DNA of 64,000 nucleotides from Odiellus spinosus (Eukaryota > Arthropoda > Arachnida > Opiliones > Phalangiidae), in NCBI GenBank assembly GCA_963920705.1, contig OY987227.1, positions 6,187,143 through 6,251,142 of the forward strand. The letters run 5' to 3'. How positions within the stretch are numbered: position 1 is the first letter of the stretch; each line of letters opens with the position of its first letter. This document shows, piece by piece, positions 35,811-49,130 of the stretch. Under the pieces are notes generated by a model, which was given only the letters and a program-made list of their open reading frames with translations, was not told the origin of the DNA and ran no database searches. The position numbers and the translations under genes were made by a program.

Positions 35811-36225
35811 AGCCTCGTTCATACATAGACCTAAATGCGCTTCGATTTCTATAACCGGTTATCGAACCAACGTGAGAAATCCAGTTCGTGTTGGTTCGGG
35901 AAGCAATTTGGTCAAGTCGCTTCGGTTCAATCCCTTTGTAAATAACGAGGCGGGGAGACAAATTTGCTGATAAATCTTAAAATAACGCGATTAAAATTAT
36001 AGTTTCTGTCAAAAATTATTAACCAACGAGTTACAAACACGATTTACTAATTAGTTTGAGATAATTATTTAAAAATTTTAAATCCTGGGCATTTTTTAAA
36101 ACGACGCTAAGCCTTGGCCGGGGCGAACGGCAGCGAACCGTCTTGGCAACGTGTGACCTAGGGAAAACGGAAAACGCTTCGTACTGGTTTTGGAACCGAT
36201 TTTGCCCTCAAGTGTGAACGAGGCT
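35811..36225. mobile_element. AGCCTCGTTCA-type MITE, copy b
   Basis: About 415 bp from AGCCTCGTTCATACATAG to AAGTGTGAACGAGGCT. The ends match the AGCCGCGTTCACAC family; the body is longer than in other copies. Confidence 0.6.
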
Positions 36226-37323
36226 TAATAATAATAATCATGCAATCAGGAAAATCAATTTCCAGGTTTCCAATGAACTTTCGATATATTTCTAGTCGCG
36301 TCAAAACTAAGATTTTCGTTTAAAAATTTAAATGAGCACTAAGACTAAAGTTTTTTTATCCCTCGTACCTCGATTTTCCCTAATATTTGCAATTCTTACT
36401 CAATTTTGACCATTATTCTAATTCGCTAAAATTTCTAATCTAGCCAATATCCTCGGTCCAAATTGGCTATCTCTTATTATTTATATTGGGTGTGTGGCTG
36501 GGTCTTTACAGATGAGGCGCGATGGAGGCGAGGGAGGATGGAGAGATGTAGATGGATGTTGGCTGTAAGGAAGGAAGACGCTGGGGCCGATGCCCCCAAA
36601 TACGACGGGAGGGGGACAGAAGAAGAGAGGGGGTAAAAAGGTCAAAACCGTCAGTTTCGCGCGGCATTTCGCAAAGAAAATCCCGAGGTGGGCCGACACC
36701 CAAACTTATTCTCGACTAAATCGGCCAATTTTCCCCAAAAATATGTCCAATTTTTTTTATCTTTTAATAATTTGTAAAGACGAATAGGCTGGCCGAGGAA
36801 TTTGATCTAGATTAAACTGTTCGCCAATTAAAAGATATCGCTTTATTTTTAGAAATAGATTATTTATTTTTCGAAACGTTTATCTTATCCGAAAACGGGA
36901 ACAAAGATCGCCCGTCTCGATTAACTGAACGAGTGGACTTTGAATCCATTTTCACTCGACGCATATTCCTAATAAAAGTTTATACGTTTACGCGTACTCC
37001 GGATATGACGTCACGAACGAGCAAATTTAACTTAGGTGAAAAAGGAAGGGCGTTATAATTATAAATCCCGTAAAAATAATTCGATCAATTTTAATATTAA
37101 TAAAACGCCTGTAGAAGTGTTCCAACCTTTTCGCTTCGGTGTTCGAGGAAAAGCCTAACCCTTTACCCCTTCCGACAAATGTTTCTTAGGATTACAATAG
37201 GTGGTATTATAAAACTTCACTTCGTCCCAACCTTGAAAAGAGGCAACATCTTAAATAGGAACGGGTACTATTTATCGGCTGTTTTTGATGGTTTTAAGGT
37301 TGACAAAAGTATATATAATCCTA

Positions 37324-37681
37324 CAGGGTTGCCACAGTTTTTTCAGATACAAATTCCCTGACTTTTCCAGGTTTTTCCCTGACCGTTTCAGCTAATACTA
37401 CTCAGTTTTTAACCTTTTATTTTTTATATTATTTTGCAATTGCGTTCGTCAAACTTTTTGCAAGCTTATCTTTGTTCTAATCTATAAAACTGACACGGTT
37501 AGCTTCAAATATTTTCTGCAGATAATGATTGTAATTTCCAGGCTTCTTGAAAGATCTTTAAATTCCCTGACTTTTAAAACATCTTAAAATTACCTGACTT
37601 TTCCCAGACCTTTTTGGTTCATTTTCAAATTACTTGACTTCCCACTGTTTTTCCTGTCTTCACTGACCTGTAGCAACCCTG
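37324..37681. mobile_element. CAGGGTTGCCACAG TIR element, copy B
   Basis: 358 bp, ends CAGGGTTGCCACAG and CTGTAGCAACCCTG, with perfect 5-bp flanking repeats TCCTA (37319-37323, 37682-37686). Interior homologous to copies A and E. Confidence 0.85.
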
Positions 37682-38496
37682 TCCTATATTTTGAGCCAAC
37701 CTTGAAAAAAGGCAACATCTTCCGTAGAAACAGGTGCTTTTCAATATTTATTTTTGTTGGTTCCAAGGTTATTATTTTTTAATACCAAATATTTCGGAAC
37801 TTCTAAGAGCCAGCGTAATAACTAAACGAAACAGTCTATTAATAATCTACGAGGTACTAGCGACTTCTCGGAAAAATTTAGAACAGATTTTTTATTTCTA
37901 AATTTTTCCTGATATTTCGTCGTTCGATTAGATTTTTAAGAGGGGGACGTCACTGTTGATTTTCATGTACACCTGAGTTCACGTAAGTCCAGCTTTGGTA
38001 ATGCAAACAGTTTGAACTCATGCTGAACTCAGAGTTCATCTTTGGTAGTGCAAAGAGTTCAAACATTTTGTACACCCGAGTTCTCAAGTGTCTGAAACCC
38101 TGGGATTTTTATTTTTTTGTCATTTCGATCTATAACGAGGAATCCGCCTCGATCAGGCAGTAAATATCGTTTGCCACAAATGACGAGAAGTCCGATTCGA
38201 GCGCCCATTGTACGAAGGGGGGGGGGGACCACCCAAGGGCGGATTAGGTTCATTCAACCTCATCATCACGGAATATAAATGGACCACGCGTCTCGGAGAG
38301 AAAAAGAAACAACCTTCATTAGATCGAACTTTAGTTTATATATAAATTTAACGCTACCAAACACCCTCACTCCTCCTCCTCTCTTGATTAGAAATGAGGG
38401 GGGACGGAAGACGCGGAATATTTTTCAAAGGGAGGCTGAAATAATATTCGAGTCATTTTAATATCGAGAGTGGTGACAATCATTAGCGAAACATAT

Positions 38497-38890
38497 CAGG
38501 GTTCGTACAAAATTTTGGAAGCTAATTTCCCTGACTTTTCCAGATTTTCCCTGACCAATTTTAATATTTTTTCATGAATTTATTCTTACGAGCGAGCTGC
38601 AGGCAATTCCCACTTTTTAATTGACATAGTTTATCAATCGGGGTCAGATGATAGTTCACTCAGAATATGAGAAACAATTTGAATCTTTAGGCAAATATTT
38701 TTAGTTTATAATAATTACGTTTACACTGATTGGTAAACCAATCAAAAACAGTTCATTGACATATACCAAAATATTTATTTTCTCTGACCATTTGGGCTAT
38801 TTTCAAATTCCTTGACTTTTCCCTGACCTATTGGAGCAATTTCCAAATTCCCTGACTTTTCCAGGTTTTCCAGGTCGTGTACGAACCCAG
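38497..38890. mobile_element. CAGGGTTCGTACA TIR element
   Basis: 394 bp with ends CAGGGTTCGTACA and TGTACGAACCCAG. Flanks CATAT and TATAT agree at four of five bases. The subterminal TTCCCTGACTTTTCCAG is shared with the CAGGGTTGCC family, suggesting common descent or a shared transposase-binding site. Confidence 0.8.
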
Positions 38891-39456
38891 TATATTCATT
38901 TTAGCGAGATTATCGATGCAAGGAGAGTTCGAAATTAAGAAAAGGTCGAAGGTTATTACGAGATAGAGTAATATTTTTTAAATACTGTCGCGATGAAGGA
39001 GAAAACTATTTGTTTTTCTGTACTAATAATAATGGGAGTAATATTGAATTGATTTAGTAGTTCAACTTCCCTTTAAAAGAGAAAGACGAGAAATAAATAA
39101 TTCGATGTCATCGGTGATCGATGGACGGTGGGAAAGATAGAGAGAGGAAAAGAGGGGGAGCCGCTAACAAAGAAGAATAATGTTTCAGGAGAAACCCCAT
39201 TTACGACATAACGAACGAATAAGGAGGGATAAGAATGGATAAAGTGAAGGCTGAAAGGCGCAGTCATTAGCCTTTCCCTATATTCGCTTTATTCCAACGA
39301 ATATTGCGGCATACAGACAAGAGACACCCAAGTGGTAAACATTTTTTTGTCTATCGTAAAATTGCACTCTTCGTTATATAAAAAAAAATAAAACTTTCAT
39401 GGCCGAAATTGAAAGTGCCATTGTGATTGTGGCTCGACTATTGCCTTTCTTATTAA

Positions 39457-39636
39457 AGCCGTATTCACACTAAAGACTTTTTAGTCGTTTTTAACCGTTT
39501 TAGAAAGGTCAATTTGTGAAATTTAGAGGTTAACAGTAAAGATCATTTCCCAAAATATATAATTATCTTGAAAAGTTGATTCCAAGATTCAAAAAGGGTT
39601 GAAAACGGTTCCAAAGTGTCTAGTGTGAACGTATCT
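39457..39636. mobile_element. AGCC(G)TTCACAC MITE with TTAA TSD, copy c
   Basis: 180 bp between TTAA sites (39453-39456, 39637-39640). Ends are AGCCGTATTCACACTA and TAGTGTGAACGTATCT. It is the clearest copy in the window for fixing the TTAA boundary of this family. Confidence 0.8.
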
Positions 39637-40557
39637 TTAATGAAAAGATGAATAGCGTAGTCTGTCGGTTTGGTAAATGCTTAAATGGAAACATTCGACG
39701 AGTTGTTGATTACAAAATGAGCGATTAGGCTTAACTCGAGAAGACCCGCGGTTAAAAACAATGAACCTTTTTAATAGAAGATCAAAAAGGAATTTCGTTA
39801 AGAATTTATTCAAATTAATATTTTTCTATTAAATTAAACGAATGTTTTTGGCGTCGAAGAGAGGAGAACTTTTTTTTGGCTTCCACTCTCCCTTTAATTT
39901 TTTAGAATGTTTATCTATCTCGAACAAACGCGTCGTTTCATTCGCTCTACTGGATTTATAAGATTTAGCTAGCTAGCTAAAAGGTAAAGCCCAGTCGAGA
40001 AGATGACGGGGAGAAATTAATCGTATGCCATCGCGGCCACAAAGGATACTCTAAGCGAGACGAAATCAGTGTTAGCTATATACGCGCTGTTTCCGGTACA
40101 ACACGATAACGCCTCTTAATAATTCCCTTCGAGAGGACGTACATTAGGTTCGACGACTAGCGGCCGGGATCACGCCAAAAGTTAATTACGATAAACTAGG
40201 GGGAGGGGGGTTAATGAGGCGAAAATATATTCCAATCCCGCACGCCGAGAGCGTTGATATTAATTGGAGCGCAGCCACCGGCTCGTAATTAAAATTCACC
40301 GTTACTGTATACAAAGCGTGGAGGAAGTTAGGAACGCCAGAAGTTCTGTAGGAGAGAAGCCTCAAACGCTACTAAGTTAATATCATAAGTAGATCATCTA
40401 GAAGTTAAGTATTTTGACTCAATTTTCGGCTCTGATCGGAACAGGCGGGCTACCTTCAGAAATTATAATCTAAGTGAATTGATCCATTTATAAAATAGGC
40501 AAATAACATTTTATAGTCCCAAACTATCCTGTGAATAAAATATAGTAATAACATTGG

Positions 40558-40716
40558 GACACACTGGAGTGGTTTTTAGTCTATTGGATGAAACAACACA
40601 TTTAGAACAAATATACCCAAACCTCAATTTTCCTTGAATTTTGCTAGTATTTCTTAAATTTCCCTTAAATTTTAGCATTTAATTTATTTCCCTGGGCTTT
40701 GTACGAATCGTGGGTA
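40558..40716. mobile_element. Degraded TTCGTAC-type fragment
   Basis: Shares ACTGGAGTGGTTTTTAGTCTA and TTTATTTCCCTG with 50793-51117 and ends near TTTGTACGAAT, like the CAGGGTTCGTACA element. Only one end is visible. Confidence 0.5.
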
Positions 40717-41966
40717 AGTGTGTTAGTCCGAGTTTCGGTCCGGAATGATTTATTATTTTTTCGTAATAATTTTGAATTTGCCCACGAATGCCTTATTTTC
40801 CCATCGTTCCAATATTTAAGCCCCTGCAGCAATAGCTAACGAATAATGAATGATTTATGAAGAAGCTAGTCTATCCGTGTCAAGAGAAGCGAAGGGGAAG
40901 AACGCGTTTCAATAAACCGCGAAACAATGCCAGTAAAAAGAGGAATAATTCTTCCCGCAAAAACGCCCAATTTTACCGATTTCTTTCCTTTTATATACTG
41001 TCTTAAATTTTATAGGACAGCTTCAAAAATAATAAACTCGGGAACGCGTACGGACACGTCAGACTTCTACTCGCGTAGAAAGTAAAGCTTCGCGTACACG
41101 TTTTTGCAAAAAGCCTAAAAACAACGACAAAAAAAGAACAACGTCAACGCGTTTAGTTTATTTAGTTTTACCGGAACAAATCGTGTCGAGCGACCAATTG
41201 GGGATAAAAGATATAACTACCCGTACACGTTTGAGATTTCATACGACGTATACGCGTAAATGGTAGGACATAAACCTCGTAGTTAAGGCGGACGAATTCG
41301 TAATGTCAACTTCCGTAGAGATAAAAGTAGGTTTTGAAAGAGTGGAGAAAGATGGGGCATCGATTGGAATGAGGGAGAAATCCCGCTAGAGGCGCCACTG
41401 AACGGATAAACAAAGCGCCAACCGAGATAAGAAGACTAAGAGAGAGAGAGCGAGAGAGATAGGGGAGGGGACGCCGGGCTCTCGGGTGTCAAACCGGTAA
41501 GAATCACCTCCAGGGGAAAACGAGAAATAGATTTTTCTCTCGGACGAGCTCGCCACCTAGTGCCGCGACGCGACAACTACATCGAGTCAATAATAATTTC
41601 GAGCGTGTAGCGCGGACGAAACTAGGCACCCATAGATCTCCCAGTATTCGAACTATAGAGTTAGAAATGGCTGTAGATTCGTACGCGCTATTAAATTCGA
41701 ATAAAAAAGGAGTTAGAAAAACTAGTTATCTGGCTAGGTCGGAAAAACGTAACGAGACGTATTCTATCCTCGAACTAGCGGCGGCATGCTCGAATCTGGA
41801 TCCCAGATTAGACATTAGGATCGAGATTTCATCCCGTCTTCAATATCTTTTGGAAACTTAATGACGAATGGGTCTAGCTAAGCCTAATTCTGTCGAGAAG
41901 ACATTTTACACTGAAAATTCGAATGATATAATGGATAAAAATGGCGCGTGATCCAATTGAAATGTA

Positions 41967-42043
41967 AAAGCGGATGCGCGCGCAGACACATTTTCGCGCA
42001 TTTCAAGCGCGCCAAAATATGTCTGTTTGCATCCCTCTTAAAA
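41967..42043. mobile_element. Short fragment of the 52.2-kb MITE family
   Basis: AAAGCGGATGCGCGCGCAGAC to ATGTCTGTTTGCATCCCT resembles the subunits of the element at 52194-52480, with short inverted ends. Confidence 0.45.
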
Positions 42044-42377
42044 GCAAGCCCTATTTCTTACAAACACCTCAAGATGTTTCATTGTCATTATTGAATCTGT
42101 CATTTCAATCTCAAATTTGTACGAGCCTTTATAAGGGCTCAACCTTTGTTGCCGCGAGTTTTGATACCGTTCTTAAGCTTAATTTAAGCGCAATTTAAAT
42201 CGAATAAATATAACTCGTTATCAGTCTATAGTTGATCGCTTTAAAGGGAAAGTGAAGTGGAAAATGAAGTGACTTTTTATCGAAGTTGCATCTGAGTAGT
42301 AAAATATTCAGGAAATGTACTTCTTGAATTGTATTATAAATTTGAAACATTCACATTTTGGAATAACTTCTGGTTAA

Positions 42378-42814
42378 AGGGAGAATGAAAGGCCGAAACA
42401 ATCTATTTTTAATCGATTAAGAGTGCTAAAATAATGAGAAAAACAGTAATATAACTCACCAAAAATATTTCGTTATTTTATAATCAATTTCCAAAGTTCC
42501 GATGCTAAGCCTAGACTGCCTAGCACGACCTGTATTTTTTTTAATATTCGCGGCTGTTCTTGTCGCCAATCACGAGCGAGTACGCGTATTTTAAAAATAC
42601 GCGTACTCGCTCGTGATTGGCAACTAGATCAGACGCTCGTGCTCGCCTAGTTCGCCGAGCTAGGCAGCCAAGGCTAGCATCTGCAAGTTTCGGAACTTTG
42701 GAAATTGATTATAAAATTACGAAATATTTTTGGTGAGCTATATTATTGTTTTTCTCCTTATTTTTGCATTCTTAATCGATTAAAAGTAGGTTGTTTTGGC
42801 CTTTCATTCTCCCT
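42378..42814. mobile_element. TTAA foldback element, copy 1
   Basis: 437 bp bounded by TTAA (42374-42377, 42815-42818). The whole element is a long imperfect palindrome: AGGGAGAATGAAAGGCC at the left and its complement at the right. The centre holds a tight hairpin whose arms are CAATCACGAGCGAGTACGCG plus the adjoining TATTTT. Copy 2 is at 56739-57188. Confidence 0.88.
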
Positions 42815-43061
42815 TTAATTCAATTAGCTAAAATCAGAATCTTTTCCGATTTTTGGAACATTTCAGACAGAGATTTCTCGGACCAGTCTCATTTTTAATT
42901 ACGTAGAATCGATAAAAAATTATTTTTTCTCTTCATTTTCCCTTTTAAAAATAATATTTTCACTCGACAGTATTTTTAACGTTTTTACCTTCGATTCAAA
43001 TAATCACTCCATTAAAATATATATATATATTTTAATTATTTGTGGGTTCTCTTTTCGCCTA

Positions 43062-43206
43062 AAAGTCGCGTTTAGACAAGAAACTAATTTGGCAATGAAC
43101 AATTGTAAAATATTCCGCGTAAAGATCAAGTGATCAAAACTGGAATTATTTAGTTTGAGAAGTTGATTCAAAACGGAGTTTCAAAGTGCCTAGTGTGAAC
43201 GCGGCT
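43062..43206. mobile_element. GTGTGAACGCGGCT-type MITE, copy d
   Basis: About 145 bp ending GCCTAGTGTGAACGCGGCT; the left end AAGTCGCGTTTAGAC is degraded. Flank CTAA at the left may be a mutated TTAA. Confidence 0.55.
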
Positions 43207-45444
43207 TTCGACTGACCCACACGACATTGAATTGGACGTAGGTCGTAAGCCGTATTAAACCGAAAGATTTTAGTATAGGGCTAAGATCAGCCTAAGAAAC
43301 GTAGACGGTAAAAGGGTTTGCTCGAAATCTAACACTTTTCGAGGCGTGTACGAGCTAGATTAACGAGAGGACGTCAGCCCCTGGTGGGTGGCTCTGCACG
43401 GAACGCCGGAGCTCGACGGTTGGAACACTTCTACAGGCGCTAAGCGAATAATCACGGTCGTCAAGAAACCAGAGTTTACTTTTAAACGTAAATAGCCTAA
43501 ATTCCTTCGCCCACTCGGAGGAGGGGAGTTCAAAATCAATTCAATCGACTACTGGCTGGAAATATTCATACTTCTTAAAATAAAACGGGCTTGTTAACTA
43601 AAATTTTAACCCCGAAGTAGCAGTCCCCTTAATAAATGATTAATATTTTTAATATTTTCAAGATTAAAAAAAGGTTGCCCGATGGTAAAATACCGGGTTT
43701 ACGTCCATTAGGGTTACGTAAGCTAGACCGAGGCCTATTTTAGGCTTACTAAACATCGAGAAAGATAGCGGACGAATAGAAAATAAAAATACCCAATTTA
43801 CAATCAAATTACCATAAAACGAAGAAAGGGATTGAAAATTGGAGCCAAAAACGGAGATTACGAATCATAAAATATAGCTATTCTTTGTCTACGTTCCACG
43901 ACAAAAGGGGGGAGGGAAAATGAGTAAAAATCCCACGGGGCACGAAAATGGAAAACAAAAATATGGTAATTAGGGAACCGGATAATAGTTACTAATAATA
44001 GTAAGGGGATCGGAAGAGTACTTTACCCAATATTTAATAGAGGAGAAGTCGATCAGGCTGATTCAAAAATAGACGATGGACAATTGTCGGCGGCTACTCG
44101 AGTAAAAAACACTCATTATGGTCAGTACACGATTCACTACGTCATATCATTGGCGCGCGGCTAACATCTTCTAAGTATACGGACGAAACTTATTCTTTCA
44201 AAAGTGCGTCTGGGTTTTTGGGCCCAAATCGCGGCTACGGGGTCCACGAGCGAGCGCCGAGTCGATCGGGTGTGGCTGGCTTTCCCTCGCGACTCTGGCT
44301 CTTCCAAGCGGACTACGGCGGCGATGCGAGCGCGGGGGTGGCCCGATGATTCAGAGAGTGTCATGGCGGCCCGGCGCCATCCGATCGATATATTTTAACG
44401 GGGGGAACCGGCATCCAAGCTCGCGTCGTTACGAGAGAACCCACGCGTGGAGAGACACGTTTCGAAAGCGGCTTTCTATATAATATGGACAGAAGTTCGT
44501 GATACCTATATACGCGGTATCGCCGAAAACATTCTAACTTATACGGTGCTGGCCCGAGCGTAATAATAACAATAATGGCTTTATCAAGATATCCTTCTCT
44601 TCTCCTAGCTGATTTCCAGGTGGGGGTCCTTTAAACCTTCCCTACTCCCCCATGTCCTTAATCTATCATTTGTGTTTTTGTTTTATTGTTTTTTCCCATA
44701 CTATACTTTGTTAGTCTGAACATACGCCCACTCAGAGCGGGAGCGTAAGGAAGTCTCCCCGCTACACTCTCCTTTGAAAACCCATCTTAACTGATTCCCG
44801 GGATAATCCCTCGACGATGGAACGGCTATACTTATACGTTGGAATTTGTTACTTTTAGAAACGAATATGAATCGGAAGAAGCGAGTTTGTCCGAGCGACG
44901 GGAAGGTCGAAACGAGCGACAAATTAAATCCGGCACGCGGACAAGGAAAGGGTATTGGTAGTGACTGCGTGAAGCGATATACCAGCATTTCCTCTTTGTA
45001 CGAACAGCGCGCTCTATTTGAATAATATAGGTAGCTAGAAGGGAAAACAATCCTAGGTAGAAACGGATGTTTATTTTATACGCTCGCCCCGTTCCCATTA
45101 TATCCGCCACCTTGATCCCCTCACTATTCTAATTTAAAATTGTGTCCTATATTGGTTAGACAGTATAGAATTTCATTTTTGGTTCGTTTACTCAGCGTGG
45201 CACGCTTTGCCATCGGTCTATTTATACAATCAACAAATAAATAGTCCTTAGACTTAGAATTTTTCGCGTATTTTCAACTCTTATTAGGATGTTAATCGCC
45301 TAGGGTTAATATTTCTCAAAATAAATGATTAAATAAGTCATTAAAACTCAATCAACGTGTCTAGTTATGTTACAGATAAATGGTGGCGATTTAAACCAGA
45401 GTTAAGCCTAACAGGTCTGTTTCAGACGGCAGGGCGAGTGAAAA

Positions 45445-45702
45445 CATAGAGGTTAGAAAGAAGAGGAGTAGAAGGCTTGGCTTGGAGGTTTCTCGCTTGA
45501 AAATTTACATCGCAACTTCCGGTATGCGCGCGACGTTTTCTATGACATCATGGAGGCTCTGATTGGTTGAAAACCAGTCAATGGCGGATGAACCGGATGT
45601 AAAGAGACAAGTTTTTCAAATGAATAACACAAAGAAAGCGAGAATTCTAAAATTGCCTTGCCAAAGTCAGGCCTTCTACTCCTCTTCTTTCTACCTTCTA
45701 TG
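45445..45702. mobile_element. MITE with CATAGA ends and 7-bp TSD
   Basis: 258 bp with inverted repeats of about 31 bp: CATAGAGGTTAGAAAGAAGA at the left and a near-complement ending CTACCTTCTATG. Perfect 7-bp flanking repeats GTGAAAA at 45438-45444 and 45703-45709. No coding capacity. Confidence 0.87.
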
Positions 45703-45781
45703 GTGAAAATGACAGAAAAATTTGAGTTTCAAACAACCTCGAAAAACTTCAACAGACTTTAGGGTTAATTTGGTTGAATTA

Positions 45782-46057
45782 AGCTATACGGTCATTCTAG
45801 CATTTCATAATCGATTTGAAACTGTAAAATCAAAGCGATATTCAAATCGTCAGGAATCGTTTTAAGAGTCACGCGTTATCTAAATCGATTTATCGTAGCT
45901 TCATCTATCGGTTGTTGAAACCGAATCGGTACGAAACTGGTTCCCGAAGCAGTTTTGAGAAATCAAATCAAATCGATTCGAGAAAAGACGGTTTTCCGTT
46001 CACTCTACTCTAGCGAAACGTTTTAAATCGATTCCGAGGCGTAGTATGAACGCGGCT
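45782..46057. mobile_element. AGCCGCGTTCA-type MITE, copy e
   Basis: About 276 bp, the reverse complement of 26321-26596 over nearly its whole length, ending ATGAACGCGGCT. A TTAA overlaps the left border. Confidence 0.7.
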
Positions 46058-47534
46058 TTACCCACAAATAATTTTAAAACGCTCTGTGATAAGTTGGAGG
46101 GTTTCGTATAAGACGCGTTATCATGGTTGCTTAAATAGCGACCGAGATAATTAACTCGTCTTCGAGAAAGGGTTAAGTTAAGTTTAAAAGAAAGTCGACG
46201 TTTGGAGCCACGAAACACGGCGCTTTGGTCATGTTGTCTCATGCAGGGTCTGATCTTAAAGAGATTCGAGTGACAAATAAGAGCGCGGGGTTTCGTCATT
46301 GATACGACACGAGGGTCATATGGGCGCGAGGTCAAAGTGGGTTCTACATTGGGGGTAAAACCCCTCTAATAATAATAATAATTCGAATCGATGGGCTGGC
46401 AACATGACTCACCCTAGAATATATTGGGAGCACGCGCCTACTAAAGCTCCGCGGATCGATAAAATCGAGACCCCTATATTTCAGAAGGAGAAGCGGGAAA
46501 AAAAGGGGGCTCATTTCCCAATCTAAAATAAAAATACAAAGAGAGAGAACATGGTTCCGTACGTTGTCTTAAAATTGTTATTTCTAAAGCAAGATATAAT
46601 CAATTCACAACCGCGCTTGGCCTTTTTGGAATAGTTAATATAGTTTAGTTCTTAACAAGGTTGGCAAGACCCAGCCAGACCAGTTTATGATAACTGCACC
46701 TTCAGAGTTCATACAACATTTATAAAACCAATTTCTTTGATATTTCCAGGTTTTTTCAATGATTTTCTCTAATAATTTTCCCTAAATGGCAAAAAATGTT
46801 TTAAAAAACAATAAGATTATGTATACATGGCTTATTGAGGTCGTTCCTTCTTCGCGTCTTGGCCCATGACCCTTCTTTTTTTGACAAAAGTTTTAATTCG
46901 TTAAATTATCCAATTATAGCCTCATTTTTAATCAAATCAATTAAAACGTTGTAAACGCTAGTAAATACGTTTCCATGTTTGTCGCTTTCAGTTATTCTAG
47001 TTTTCAAAGTGCATTTTGCGTTTTCAAGTAATCATACTTGATTACTCGCGAAGAAAGTAATAACTAATACCTAGGGTGGGAGGCGCTGGTAAAAAACAGT
47101 AAAAGTGATCGCGCTTCGTTTGACAATGACCTTTAGATACGCTCGAAACACTTTCAGGCGTAAATGCGAAATAAAAATTGTCAATTATCGTCTCCCCACT
47201 TAAAAAAGGTTTCCTATTGTTCTTTTAAAAGCTTTCTCTCCGCGGGCGTTATACATTTTAAACGTAACGCTTAGCCGTTTAAATTTAAAACGGGTTTCGG
47301 ATAACGGACGACATCCGATAGCGACGCGCTCAGACCAAGGAATCATTTTAATTTATAATTTAATAATTGGCGTTCTAAAAACTATTTCGCATTAAAGAGG
47401 ATTTCAAGGATTAAATTTAAACGATTGAAGTATCACATTTCCCTCGTCAATCGCGTTCGAGGGTGAAACGAGCGATAAACTTAAACACGTTTCAATATCT
47501 AAGGTATAAAACGGAATCGAAATTAATAAACGTT

Positions 47535-47596
47535 AGCTCTACGGTACTTTGAAATCGTTTTCAAAACGGTTTCAGAGTCTGTAGTGTGAACGCGGC
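47535..47596. mobile_element. Fragment with GTGTGAACGCGGCT end
   Basis: Ends CTGTAGTGTGAACGCGGCT. The start is placed at AGCTCTACGG only tentatively; it may be a deleted copy or one end of a longer one. Confidence 0.35.
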
Positions 47597-47739
47597 TTTT
47601 GAAACAGTTTTTAACCAATTTTAAAAAGTCAAATTATAACATTTTGGATTCAAACGCGCCGATCTTTTGTCAAAAAATGAATTTATAAGATTGAAAAGTT
47701 AATTTCAAGAAGCAAAAACAGTTTGAAAAATGATTCAAA

Positions 47740-47922
47740 AGCTACGTTCACACTAGAGACTTATAATCACCGTTTTCAAACAGCTTCGAATCATCAAATC
47801 AACTTTTAAATATAACAATTATATTTTGAGAATTTATCTTTTCAATTGACCTCAAAATTTTACAATTTGGTTTTCCTTAAACGGTTAAAAACGCTTTCTA
47901 AGTCTGTAACGCGAACCCGGCT
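47740..47922. mobile_element. AGC(C)TACGTTCACAC MITE, copy f
   Basis: About 183 bp from AGCTACGTTCACACTAGAG to AAGTCTGTAACGCGAACCCG. Same family as copy c, flanks not informative. Confidence 0.6.
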
Positions 47923-48330
47923 AATGTGTCAAGAGTCAGCCAATAGCGTATATACAACAACCCAAAATATATAGATCTAAGCTAAATATAAAAATAAAAT
48001 ATACTCTTCGAGCAGTGGTGGGGGGCAAAACAATGAAAATGTTTTTTGGAGAACGGACCCCCCACTCATTTATCTAAGCTAGATCTAACCCTAACCTAAT
48101 CTCAAGGCTGATACTCTGAAACAGAGTTCAATTCTACATAGTTTCTCTTCAAAGCAAAAAGAGATTATACTAAAGATACTTGAGTATATAATCCGACCAT
48201 GTTGATTAACTTATAATATTATTAAATTAATTGACGAGACTTAATGACGTAGTAGAACTTCTCGTTAATAAATTTAATAAAATTTTAAGCCCTATATAAA
48301 TTAGATCATCAGCGAACAGCTTTTTGACTC

Positions 48331-48349
48331 GGGGGGGGGGGGGGGGGGG
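48331..48349. repeat. Poly-G tract (19 nt)
   Basis: Uninterrupted G run. Shorter G runs stand near 52171 and 53571. Confidence 0.9.
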
Positions 48350-49075
48350 AATCTCTCGTTACGTCAGTCGGTTCTTTTCCAATAACCGGCGCGGGTTATC
48401 TGGAGATAAAATCTCGAGTCTAGACGAGTCTGGCCACCAACCGCCGCGGCTATAATAACTCGTAATAACTCTCGGCTATCCTCTCTCTTACTATCTACAT
48501 TGACTAACGACAAATGCCTAGAATAAACCAAGGCCGTTTTAAAAATAAATATTAAAGAGAATTAAAACTTTATCGGACATTGAACCTTCTCCTTCGTCGA
48601 ATAACTTAAACTCATTCTTCGCTCCTGTACAAGTGTTCCAACCGTACAGCTTCGGTGTTCAAGGTGAAAACCGCGCGTAGGGGCTGATTACGACGCTTCA
48701 AGGGCATTTAAAGGGAAAATGTAACCTAATAGCGAGTGATAGGCCTAATTCACCGATAAAAAGTTTACAAAACAAATATTAAACTAGAAATGAATTTAAA
48801 ACTTACAATCAAAATAGGCTTAGCGGGATTCATGGAGATCCTGAAATGCTTCCGTGTTACGTCTAGCAACCAGTGAGTGAAGGCCCGTCGTTCTCCACGA
48901 GATTTAAAAATCGCATTCGATTGGCCGCTATACCTTACATACGCCAGAAAATCAGGATCTCCACGAATCGCGCTATGCCAATTTTCCGGGTAAGTTTTAA
49001 ATTTATTTCTAGTTTAATATTTGTTAGTATTTTTTTTCACTAGTGGATTAGGCCTATTTAAACAATAAGGAATCG

Positions 49076-49077
<2 letters not shown>

Positions 49078-49114
<37 letters not shown>
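49078..49114. repeat. Poly-A tract (37 nt)
   Basis: Lies inside foldback copy 2, following AATCGAT; the matching position in copy 3 (56697-56706) has a much shorter A run, so it has expanded after divergence. Confidence 0.85.
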
Positions 49115-49115
<1 letters not shown>

Positions 49116-49130
49116 ACTTTTTATTGGGTT

